In this document: positions 1-7,181 of the stretch, in pieces | Position numbering within the stretch: position 1 is the stretch's first letter | Layout of the letters: each line of letters begins with the position of its first letter | Source of the DNA: Pseudomonadota bacterium | GTDB lineage: Bacteria > Pseudomonadota > Gammaproteobacteria > Burkholderiales > Burkholderiaceae_B | Assembly: GCA_023389155.1 (NCBI GenBank) | Contig: JAEWEV010000011.1 | Location: 310,001 to 374,000, forward strand | Direction of reading: 5' to 3' | Length of the DNA: 64,000 nt | Notes under the pieces: model-generated | What the model saw: only the letters and a program-made list of their open reading frames with translations | Told to the model about the DNA's origin: nothing | The model's database searches: none | Translations under genes and position numbers: made by a program

Positions 1-666
1 CTTGTCCCCGATCAGATTGATAACGGATACCGGCGTCGCAAACATATAGTCGGTCTGTCCGCCAATCAATTCGGTCAATGCCGGAGATGCCCCTTTATAT
101 GGCACATTCAGCACTTTGATACCGGCCTTGTACGAGAGCATTTCACCGGCCAGATGGCCCACGGTCCCCAATGTGGCAAGCGCCTGCTTGAGCTGACCGG
201 GTTTTTCCTTGGCAGCCGCGACCACATCCGCCAGCGATTTGTAGGGCGAATCAGCCTTGACGACAAGGACGGTAGGCAATTCTGCCACGACAGCGATGGG
301 TGTGAAATCCTTGGTCGCATCAAACTTCATGTCGTTCATGATGACGGGATTGATGGCAAGATTCGACGTCTGCCCCATCCCCAGTGTCAGCCCATCCGCT
401 TTGGCACGTGCCACTTGCGTCATCCCGATATTGCCACCGGCACCCGGTTTGTTTTCAACCACAAACTGAATACCCTTATCCTCCTGGCTGATTTTATCTG
501 CGATGATTCTGGTGATACTGTCTGTGCCACCACCTGGCGTATAAGGCACCACCATGCGCACCGGCCGTTGCGGCCAGCCCTCGGCATGAGCGGCGCTGGT
601 GGCCAGCGTTGCAGCCAGCAGCAAACTGCCGGTCAGGCCAGCCATCAGTGTTTTCTTGAACATCAT
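1..666 (-). CDS. Bug/TctC-family tripartite tricarboxylate receptor, C-terminus cut by window edge
   Basis: Periplasmic solute-binding protein of the Bug (TctC) family, which captures carboxylates or related small molecules. The visible 222 residues start with a signal peptide (MMFKKT, a hydrophobic stretch, then A-H-A before EGWPQRPV). The family core follows: VPYTPGGGTDSI, then VVENKPGAGGNIGA, then NVPYKGASPAL. The ATG-ATG start at 666 has GGAG five bases upstream. It is the last visible gene of the minus-strand operon and follows the lactonase gene by about 40 bases. No TctA/TctB membrane genes are in view, as is usual for orphan Bug receptors of Alcaligenaceae. The ligand cannot be read from sequence. 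Confidence 0.93.
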   Translation of the reverse strand, partial: MMFKKTLMAGLTGSLLLAATLATSAAHAEGWPQRPVRMVVPYTPGGGTDSITRIIADKISQEDKGIQFVVENKPGAGGNIGMTQVARAKADGLTLGMGQTSNLAINPVIMNDMKFDATKDFTPIAVVAELPTVLVVKADSPYKSLADVVAAAKEKPGQLKQALATLGTVGHLAGEMLSYKAGIKVLNVPYKGASPALTELIGGQTDYMFATPVSVINLIGDK

Positions 667-705
667 CGTCTCCATTTCCTTGTTTTTCGAATATTGAAAT
701 ATTGC

Positions 706-1611
706 TTAAGCCACGGTCATTGATGCCTGAAGCACCGAGCCCGTGGCGGACTCGGTAATCAGCAAGGTTTCACAAGTGTCATCGGTGAAACACAAATTCG
801 TTACTGTGTTGCCAGCTGCAGAACGCAGAATATGACAACATTCCCCATTCGCCCTGTACACAAACACGCATCCAAGCGAGGCATGCGCAACATAAAGCCG
901 ACCTTCCCTATCCAGCGCAATACCATCCGGACCACTGGTGCCGAAAAGCGAGCAGAATCGCCCTGTCTTCGACACAGAACCGTCAGCCAGCAGTGGTGCG
1001 CGCCACACGGCGTTATCGCGGGTGGCGGCAACAAAAAGCACGGATTTATCTTCATCTACCACAATGCCGTTGGGACTGGGAACATTGTTCAGCAGACAAT
1101 CCAGTCGACCGGATGCCAGGCAGTAGCGATAGACGGCACCGGTAGGATCATGCAGGCCGGTCTGGCCCTGATCGGTAAAATACACCTTTGATTCATCACG
1201 GGTGACATAAAGATCATTCAGTCCCTTGAAAGATTCAGCATTGCGACGTGCGAGCAGCGGTTCAACGGTTTGCGCTTTTGGGTCACAGCGCAACAGGCCC
1301 TTACGGTAATCGGCAATCAGCAGCGAGCCATCGCTCAGCACTTTCAGCCCATTGGGTTCGCCATCGTACTGCACAACAAGCGTCCACTGCTTTTCAGGTG
1401 ACACCCGAAAAATACGCCCATAGGGGATATCGACAAGATACAGATTGCCCTGCGCATCCATGGCCGGGCCTTCAATGAACGAATGCAGCCGTTCTCCTGC
1501 CTTATTGGCCTTTGCCCAGTCGGATTGCGCATTGCGACAGCGCAGATGATCAGGCATCGCGCTCCAGAGCTGCGTATCCTGCCGTTGCGGCTCCTGGTTC
1601 AGATAAAACAT
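706..1611 (-). CDS. SMP-30/gluconolactonase-type beta-propeller hydrolase
   Basis: A 301-residue protein of the SMP-30/gluconolactonase/LRE-like family, metal-dependent lactonases folded as a six-bladed propeller. Typical segments are EGPAMDAQGNLYLVDIPYGRIFRV near residues 48-70 (the metal-binding Glu), a central LNDLYV (Asn-Asp pair), the strand containing PNGIVVDED, and GPDGIALDREGRLYVA near the C-terminus. There is no signal peptide, so it is probably cytoplasmic. It sits between two Bug receptor genes (9-base gap to the upstream one) in the operon headed by the HMG-CoA-lyase-like gene. This suggests that the imported substrate is, or passes through, a lactone. Substrate unknown. Confidence 0.87.
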   Translation of the reverse strand: MFYLNQEPQRQDTQLWSAMPDHLRCRNAQSDWAKANKAGERLHSFIEGPAMDAQGNLYLVDIPYGRIFRVSPEKQWTLVVQYDGEPNGLKVLSDGSLLIADYRKGLLRCDPKAQTVEPLLARRNAESFKGLNDLYVTRDESKVYFTDQGQTGLHDPTGAVYRYCLASGRLDCLLNNVPSPNGIVVDEDKSVLFVAATRDNAVWRAPLLADGSVSKTGRFCSLFGTSGPDGIALDREGRLYVAHASLGCVFVYRANGECCHILRSAAGNTVTNLCFTDDTCETLLITESATGSVLQASMTVA

Positions 1612-1620
1612 CGCCGACCT

Positions 1621-2595
1621 CTACTGCTTTTCCAGACCGGCACGCTCGGCGATACCGTTCCAGCTTTCTATTTCAGATGAAATCTGTTCTGTAAATTCCG
1701 CGGGACTGCTGCCTACCGTCTGTGCGCCCATTTTCTCAAACGATGCACGCAGCGAATCATCCGCTACCGCCTTTTTCACCAGCCCATTGAGCGTATCGAT
1801 CACCTCCGGCGGGGTACCTGCACGGGCAACCAGTCCAAACCAGTTCTGCACCTTGTAATCGGGCATGCCGGCTTCGGCAAACGTCGGCACATTGGGCAAT
1901 TGCGGCAGACGCTCCGCACTGCTGATGGCCAGCGCTTTCACCTTGCCGCTGTTGATTTGTGGAATGGCCGTGGGCGTAGCACTGATTTCTACATCCACCG
2001 TGCCACCCACCAGGGCCAGCAATGCCTCACCCGCTCCCTTGTAGGGCACGTGCAGCAATTTGATACCAGCTTCATGCTGGAACACTTCACCAGCCAGGTG
2101 CGTGGAACTGCCTTTGCCGCCCGAGCCAAAAGTCAGCGATTCCGGTTTCTCTTTTGCCGCCTTGACCAGATCGTCCACGGAATTGAACGGAGAATTGGCA
2201 GGTACGATAAGGATGACAGGCGTCGATGCCACATTCGCAACAGGCGCAATATCCTTTATCGGGTCCCAGGACAGTTTTTTGAATACGGCCGGCAGCATTG
2301 CATATGTCGTATCGTTCATCAGCAGCGAGTAGCCGTCAGGCTTGGCGCGCATTACAGACGAAGTGGCAATCGTGCCGCTGGCGCCAGGTTTGTTCTCGAC
2401 CACGAACGACTGCCTGGAAATTTCCGACATCTGCTTTGCCAGCATGCGGGCGACATAGTCAGTCGTGCCTCCCGGAGAATACGGGACCGTAATGGTTACC
2501 GCGCGCTCCGGGTAAGTCTCCTGAGCGTGTACAGACAAGGTCATCGGCAGCTGGACAAACATGGCCGCCGCAAATGCAGTTGCAATTTTTTTCAC
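1621..2595 (-). CDS. Bug/TctC-family tripartite tricarboxylate receptor
   Basis: A complete Bug receptor of 324 residues. The N-terminal signal peptide (MKKIATAFAAAMF..., cleavage near VHA-QETYPERAV) is followed by VPYSPGGTTDYVARML, VVENKPGASGTIAT and the loop HVPYKGAGEALLAL, all diagnostic of the family. The start is GTG at 2595, preceded by GGGAG, and overlaps the stop of the CoA-transferase gene by four bases (GTGA), so the two are translationally coupled. This is the second Bug receptor of the operon. The two differ clearly in sequence, so they may bind different ligands or one may be a spare. Confidence 0.95.
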   Translation of the reverse strand: MKKIATAFAAAMFVQLPMTLSVHAQETYPERAVTITVPYSPGGTTDYVARMLAKQMSEISRQSFVVENKPGASGTIATSSVMRAKPDGYSLLMNDTTYAMLPAVFKKLSWDPIKDIAPVANVASTPVILIVPANSPFNSVDDLVKAAKEKPESLTFGSGGKGSSTHLAGEVFQHEAGIKLLHVPYKGAGEALLALVGGTVDVEISATPTAIPQINSGKVKALAISSAERLPQLPNVPTFAEAGMPDYKVQNWFGLVARAGTPPEVIDTLNGLVKKAVADDSLRASFEKMGAQTVGSSPAEFTEQISSEIESWNGIAERAGLEKQ

Positions 2596-3794
2596 GATTT
2601 ATCTCCCTGTTCGGTGGCAATCACATTGTTTGCCAGCAACGTCTCTATTTGTGCTGCGCTCAGGCCCGCGTCCTGAAGAATACTCAGCGTATGTTCGCCA
2701 AGTCGTGGTGGATTCATGCGTACACCCAGCCGCTGTCCATCCATGCAAAGGGGAAGTAGCGGAACATTGGTTTCTCGTCCATCCGGCATCTGCATCGGGG
2801 CAAGACCGCCGGTCTTCAGCAGATGTTCGTCCTCAAGCAATTCCTCGGGTCGCGAAATTGGTGCAAAAGGCAAGCCATTCGCCTCGAACAGCTGCGCCAG
2901 CTCCTGCTTTGAATACCCTGCCAGCCGTTCCTGAAGCAGGGGCAGAAGCCACGAGCGTGCCTGAACCCGCTGATTATTGGTTTGCAGATCGGCATTGCCC
3001 AGCAGCTCAGGCAATTCGAATGCATCGCAGAAAATTTTCCACTGCGTATCACTGACCACCGCCAGAAATATCTGCTCTCCATCTTTCACATTAAATACGT
3101 CATAAATGGCCCACGCAGAAATACGGCTAGGCATCGGATCGGCTGCCCTGCCAGTTACCACGTACTGCATCATGTGCTGGGCAACCAGGAAAATATTGTT
3201 TTCGAAAAGCGCGCTTTGCACCTGCTGCCCCTTGCCAGTCAGATCCCGCTCCTTCAGTGCGGCCATGACGCCAATCGCGCCGAACATACCGCCCATAATG
3301 TCGTTGACGCTGGTACCCGCACGTATCGGATCTCCCTTGCGACCCGTCATATAGGCCAGACCACCCATCATCTGCACCACTTCATCCAGCGCCGTACGAT
3401 GTTCATAAGGGCCGGGAAGAAAGCCCTTATGACTCACATAGACCAGGCCCGGGTTGTCCTTTGACAGAGTTTCGTAGCCCAGCCCCAGCTTATCCATGGT
3501 GCCGGGCTTGAAATTCTCACTGACCACATCTGCGGATCGGATCAGTTCCTTTACCAGAGACAGGCCCTCTTCCGATTTCAGATCTACAGCCAGGCTTTTT
3601 TTATTTCGATTGAAAGCCGTAAAAAAACCGGCGCCAGAGCCCAGCAGATTACGCGTGTTGTCTCCTTTCAGCGGCTCTATCTTGACAACCTCGGCTCCCA
3701 GGTCTGCCAGGATCAGACCGCAGGTCGGGCCCATCACCATGTGTGTGAATTCAATAACCTTCAGACCAGCATACGGCAATATTTTTTTTGTCAT
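2592..3794 (-). CDS. CaiB/BaiF-family (class III) CoA-transferase
   Basis: A 400-residue class III CoA-transferase, which moves CoA from a donor acyl-CoA (often succinyl-CoA) to a carboxylate. The N-terminus carries LKVIEFTHMVMGPTCGLILADLGAEVVKIE, the family's signature region. It is followed by FNRNKKSLAVDLKSEEG and a region DEVVQMMGGLAYMTG where the catalytic Asp of the family lies. It begins one base after the HMG-CoA-lyase-like gene and overlaps the Bug gene downstream. The pairing implies activation of a branched hydroxy-diacid to its CoA ester followed by retro-aldol cleavage. 3-hydroxy-3-methylglutarate or citramalate-type acids are plausible substrates, but this is inference. Confidence 0.93.
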   Translation of the reverse strand: MTKKILPYAGLKVIEFTHMVMGPTCGLILADLGAEVVKIEPLKGDNTRNLLGSGAGFFTAFNRNKKSLAVDLKSEEGLSLVKELIRSADVVSENFKPGTMDKLGLGYETLSKDNPGLVYVSHKGFLPGPYEHRTALDEVVQMMGGLAYMTGRKGDPIRAGTSVNDIMGGMFGAIGVMAALKERDLTGKGQQVQSALFENNIFLVAQHMMQYVVTGRAADPMPSRISAWAIYDVFNVKDGEQIFLAVVSDTQWKIFCDAFELPELLGNADLQTNNQRVQARSWLLPLLQERLAGYSKQELAQLFEANGLPFAPISRPEELLEDEHLLKTGGLAPMQMPDGRETNVPLLPLCMDGQRLGVRMNPPRLGEHTLSILQDAGLSAAQIETLLANNVIATEQGDKS

Positions 3795-3795
3795 A

Positions 3796-4728
3796 TCAGG
3801 CCTGTTGTTTGAAAGTTAAAGGCACACCAGCTTCTGCAACCATGCCATACACGTCTTCCTGAGGTACACCCGCCACCAGTGGGGCACGAGCCGCAACCAG
3901 TTTTTCGATGTTCACCCCGGTATCGATCCCCATCGCCTCAAACATGAAGACCAGATCCTCTGTCACCACGTTGCCTGAGGCACCCGGTGCGTAGGGGCAT
4001 CCGCCCAGTCCGCCCAGCGACGAATCAAATGTACGCACGCCCACGTCATACGCAGCCAGGTTGTTGGCCATACCCAGCCCTCGCGTATTGTGCATATGGG
4101 CTGCGCCGCATTTATCACCGATTTCCGCAAACACGCGTTTGAACAGTCGACGCACCTGCGCCGGATTGGCATAGCCTGTCGTATCAGACAAACCGGTTTC
4201 ATCTGCACCGGCAGTCACCAGTTGCGCAGACAGTCGTACCACCTCATCTTCATTCACTTCGCCCTGGATCGTGCAGCCAAACGCAGTTGAAATACCGGCC
4301 TCAATCTTCACGGACGGCGCCATCTCGTTCCTGAGAGCGACAATCTCACGCACCTCCTGCACCATCTGATCCCGGGTCTTGCGCACGTTTGCCATCGAAT
4401 GGGCTTCACTGGCAGACACGGGCAGCGTCAGCTTGTGTGCACCCGCGGCCAGCGCGTTCTGGGCGCCGCGCCGGTTTGGCACCAGCGCCATCACTGTCAG
4501 GTCGGGATAGCGCAAGGCATACCGCACTACCTCCTCTGCGTCTGCCATCTGTGGCAGCAGTTTGGCCGGGACAAAGGAACACACTTCGATCTCACGAATA
4601 CCGGCCTCGTACAGAGCATCGATCAGTCTGAATTTATCCTGGGTGGGCATGATGCTTTTGACGCTTTGCAGGCCATCTCGCATCCCGACTTCACTGATCA
4701 GCACCCGATCCGGCTGATTCTGACTCAT
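3796..4728 (-). CDS. HMG-CoA lyase-like protein
   Basis: A 310-residue TIM-barrel lyase of the HMGL family (hydroxymethylglutaryl-CoA lyase and relatives). The N-terminal SEVGMRDGLQS holds the metal-binding Asp and catalytic Arg; GLSDTTGYA and HMHNTRGLGMAN provide the metal-site His pair; GGLGGCPYAPGASGN is the conserved lyase loop with its Cys. ATG at 4728 has AAGGAGAG eight bases upstream. It is the first gene of the operon and lies just downstream of a tandem repeat that looks like an operator. Known family members split HMG-CoA to acetoacetate and acetyl-CoA; some close relatives act on citramalyl-CoA-type esters, so substrate is open. Confidence 0.92.
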   Translation of the reverse strand: MSQNQPDRVLISEVGMRDGLQSVKSIMPTQDKFRLIDALYEAGIREIEVCSFVPAKLLPQMADAEEVVRYALRYPDLTVMALVPNRRGAQNALAAGAHKLTLPVSASEAHSMANVRKTRDQMVQEVREIVALRNEMAPSVKIEAGISTAFGCTIQGEVNEDEVVRLSAQLVTAGADETGLSDTTGYANPAQVRRLFKRVFAEIGDKCGAAHMHNTRGLGMANNLAAYDVGVRTFDSSLGGLGGCPYAPGASGNVVTEDLVFMFEAMGIDTGVNIEKLVAARAPLVAGVPQEDVYGMVAEAGVPLTFKQQA

Positions 4729-4742
4729 GATCTCTCCTTATG

Positions 4743-4777
4743 TTCTATCTTATAGAATATAGTTCTGTTAAATAGAA
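4743..4777 (-). promoter_or_regulatory. Tandem operator-like repeats upstream of the catabolic operon
   Basis: Two inverted-repeat units, TTCTATcttATAGAA (4743-4757) and TTCTGTtaaATAGAA (4763-4777), lie exactly 20 bases apart, about 15-50 bases upstream of the HMG-CoA-lyase-like gene. Two-turn spacing puts both on one helical face, as expected for cooperative binding of a dimeric regulator. The nearby IclR protein is the natural candidate. The element also overlaps the region where the operon promoter should be. Regulator assignment is inference. Confidence 0.55.
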
Positions 4778-4920
4778 TAATAAAACAGTTGTCATGAGCG
4801 CGTCAATACGCCATTGCAAATGCAATTGAAGAAATGGATGGATTTGCCGCTGCGAATCAGGGGAGCGGATTCACGAGAAGACCGAAAGGTAACTGCACTG
4901 GAAATACAGTCACCTGTAGG

Positions 4921-5688
4921 TCAGGATGCTTTTTGTTCAGTTTGAGATTGGGGGGTAATTGCGATAGCTGACAGATCGGTAGCGGGATCAATCGTATGGC
5001 CTTGCGCTTTTCGCTCTGAATAACGATTAGTTAACGTGCCCTGATGTGATCTCAGCAGAACTGTAAAACGCACGAGTTCTTCCATGACATCTACAATACG
5101 GTCGTAATAAGGCGATGGTTTCATGCGCCCTGCGTCATCGAATTCCTGGTAGGCTTTTGCCACACTTGACTGATTGGGGATGGTGAACATGCGCATCCAT
5201 CGACCAAGCAGACGCAGTGTATTAACAGCATTGAAGCTTTGTGAACCGCCAGATACCTGCATGACGGCCAAAGTCCGACCCTGTGTCGGTCTCACCCCTG
5301 CTAATTCGAGGGGTAAATGGTCAATTTGTGCTTTCATGATGCCGGTAATCTGGCCATGTCGTTCCGGACTGCACCATACCTGGCCCTCTGACCACTCGGA
5401 AAGTGCCCTCAGTTCTTTGACCGCAGGGTGGTCGTCATTTTTGACTTGATCTGGTAGGGGTAAATCTGAAGGATCAAAAATTCTGGTTTCTGCCCCGAAA
5501 AACTGCAGTATCCGCGCCGCTTCTTCTACTGCAAGTCGAGAAAATGACCGGGGACGCAGAGACCCGTATAACAGTAGAATCCGAACGGGGGACGACTCGG
5601 CGGACAGTCCGTCGCCGGGCCTTTGGATTGCAAAAGACGGGTCCAAAGCTGGCAGATAATCACTATCGGTCAGGTTGCGCAGTCTCAT
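4921..5688 (-). CDS. arsH: ArsH, NADPH-dependent FMN reductase of arsenic resistance
   Basis: A 255-residue flavodoxin-fold protein of the ArsH family, which oxidises trivalent organoarsenicals and reduces quinones or metals with NADPH. The sequence holds the ArsH phosphate-binding loop YGSLRPRSFSRLAVEEA (residues about 41-57), the segment WCSPERHGQITGIMKAQIDH and the FMN-contact region QVSGGSQSFNAVNTLR. The last part, with the typical RHxxxTxRYSERK-like tail, fits full-length ArsH. Its start overlaps the arsR stop by four bases, so the two form an operon. No arsenite efflux pump or arsenate reductase is in the window, so this pair acts alone here or with genes elsewhere. Confidence 0.93.
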   Translation of the reverse strand: MRLRNLTDSDYLPALDPSFAIQRPGDGLSAESSPVRILLLYGSLRPRSFSRLAVEEAARILQFFGAETRIFDPSDLPLPDQVKNDDHPAVKELRALSEWSEGQVWCSPERHGQITGIMKAQIDHLPLELAGVRPTQGRTLAVMQVSGGSQSFNAVNTLRLLGRWMRMFTIPNQSSVAKAYQEFDDAGRMKPSPYYDRIVDVMEELVRFTVLLRSHQGTLTNRYSERKAQGHTIDPATDLSAIAITPQSQTEQKAS

Positions 5689-6020
5689 TCATTCACCGTT
5701 TCTTGTTCATCGGGAACACAAGAAAAATTGCAATCTTGCCCACCACAACAGTTTTCAGACAGAAAGCCTACCAGCTTTGCGGCTGTTTCGTAATTAGCTT
5801 TATAGATAACGGATCGCCCCACTTGCTGAGATTCAACCATCCCGGCGTGGGTCAGTTCTTTAAGGTGAAAGGATAAAGACGACGGAGGAATGCCTGCCTG
5901 TTCGCTGATTTTTCCAGCAGCAATGCCCGAAGGGCCAGCTTGCACTAGCATCCTGAACACCGCAAGTCGTGATTCCTGAGCAAGGGCGGCAAGAGCCGCA
6001 ATAGCATTTTTTGTTTCCAT
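5685..6020 (-). CDS. arsR: ArsR-family metalloregulator with C-terminal cysteine site
   Basis: A 111-residue winged-helix repressor. The HTH is around AAGKISEQAGIPPSSLSFHLKEL (residues 35-56). The classic ELCVCDLC metal site on the recognition helix is absent. Instead four cysteines lie near the C-terminus: Cys91, Cys92, Cys97 and Cys101. A C-terminal Cys-Cys...Cys site is known from the Acidithiobacillus-type ArsR, which senses As(III) and related trivalent arsenicals, so this is probably the same class. It is transcribed first, with arsH overlapping its stop. Symmetric sequence around its start suggests autorepression. Confidence 0.92.
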   Translation of the reverse strand: METKNAIAALAALAQESRLAVFRMLVQAGPSGIAAGKISEQAGIPPSSLSFHLKELTHAGMVESQQVGRSVIYKANYETAAKLVGFLSENCCGGQDCNFSCVPDEQETVNE

Positions 6021-6053
6021 AATTCTATATTAATGGAAATATGGAATATATTC
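6015..6053 (-). promoter_or_regulatory. Candidate arsR operator
   Basis: The arsR start region holds TTCCAT (6015-6020, overlapping the start codon) and its inverted partner ATGGAA (6033-6038), plus the perfect palindrome GAATATATTC (6044-6053). AT-rich dyads of this kind overlap promoters of self-repressed ArsR genes. Which dyad is used cannot be decided from sequence. Confidence 0.4.
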
Positions 6054-6212
6054 AATACGCTTGTCTTGTCCAGCGTTAACGAAAGCGCTGCTCACTGAAA
6101 TACCGTGCTGCCTCATGAATTACACGTGCACGTATTTTCAAAAGATCTCTACGAAATCTCGAGACGGGCGCGGGCGGATCCTTAAGTTCATGCAACATGA
6201 GCCTCAACAGGC

Positions 6213-6932
6213 TCAGTCGTCCGTATAGCCCAATTTCCTGCTCAATGTGTTCGCTGCCGCCAGCACCTCGGCCCTGAACGAATCTTTCAAACGTGATGAC
6301 GGCATGGTCAGCGTGACCGCACCGGCAAGTTCATGATGGGCATTGAATACGGCTGCAGAAACACCGGCAAGATCCGGCATGCGATCACCGTCCAGAACAA
6401 TCACGCCATCCTTGCGAATTTGGTCGTACAGATTGCCCCTGGCTCCGGTAAACGCCTGCAGTACGCGTCCACCCGAGCCTTTGTCCAGCGGCAGCACATC
6501 CCCTTCACTGGTGCGGTAGCTGATAGGCAACGGTGAATTCACACGGTGCAGGCACAGGCGACTACTACCACTAATGACATGGTACGAGGCACTCTCCTGG
6601 GTTTTTTCCACCAGCGCACGCAGCACCGGCACGATCACATCACCCTGAGAAAACGCTGAACTGTACACACCGTACAGCCTGACAAGCCCCTCCCCCAGAC
6701 CATAACGCCCGTCATCCGCCTTATGAACCAGGCCATAATGTTCAAGCGAAGCCAGCAGCCGCAGAATCGTGCTTTTATACATGCGCGTGCGCTCGGCCAG
6801 TTCTACCAGAGACAGGTAACCATCGTTCTTGCGAAACGCCGTCAGCAGCGATAGCGCACGATCCACCGCCGCGACCCCGCCCGTGGCCGGGTTCTCGTCT
6901 GCAACCGATAATGTTGACGCTTTTCTTGGCAC
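6213..6932 (-). CDS. IclR-family transcriptional regulator
   Basis: A 239-residue IclR-type regulator. It has an N-terminal winged HTH (AAVDRALSLLTAFRKNDGYLSLVELAERT, then KSTILRLLASLEHYGLV, residues about 22-72) and the C-terminal ligand-binding domain with SYHVISGSSRLCLHRVNS and LDKGSGGRVLQAF. The start is GTG at 6932 with AGAGGTGG just upstream. It is the probable regulator of the CoA-transferase/lyase operon downstream, although arsR-arsH now separates them. A perfect inverted repeat in its own upstream region suggests autoregulation. The effector is unknown; IclR proteins usually sense the substrate or an intermediate of the pathway. Confidence 0.92.
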   Translation of the reverse strand: MPRKASTLSVADENPATGGVAAVDRALSLLTAFRKNDGYLSLVELAERTRMYKSTILRLLASLEHYGLVHKADDGRYGLGEGLVRLYGVYSSAFSQGDVIVPVLRALVEKTQESASYHVISGSSRLCLHRVNSPLPISYRTSEGDVLPLDKGSGGRVLQAFTGARGNLYDQIRKDGVIVLDGDRMPDLAGVSAAVFNAHHELAGAVTLTMPSSRLKDSFRAEVLAAANTLSRKLGYTDD

Positions 6933-6961
6933 AATCCACCTCTTGATTCGATGAGGGGTAT

Positions 6962-6983
6962 TTTATAGTGGAAATACTATAAA
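6962..6983 (-). promoter_or_regulatory. Perfect inverted repeat upstream of the IclR gene
   Basis: TTTATAGT (6962-6969) and ACTATAAA (6976-6983) form perfect 8-base arms around GGAAAT, 30-50 bases upstream of the GTG start. The position fits an autoregulatory operator overlapping the promoter. The core TATAG/CTATA resembles, but does not match, the TTCTAT/ATAGAA repeats in front of the lyase gene. Confidence 0.5.
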
Positions 6984-7181
6984 CGGCGTGGGACTGAGAT
7001 CGCAATACTTCGCATAAAGGAAAGTATACATAGATAAAACCAACTCAAGGTTGCTCCAAAAGGCGAATTAAATGCTACCATCTTGCGCATCAATGATAAA
7101 AATCGAAGGTCTTTTTCAAAAGGCTTTTATTGAGTGCTTTCAGTCTTTTATATAGTTTGATATTGAGGAAGATAGGTCAAC

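Noticed and set aside
1900..2676. 258-codon plus-strand open frame opposite the Bug receptor
   Set aside because: Shadow of a complete Bug receptor gene; no domain.
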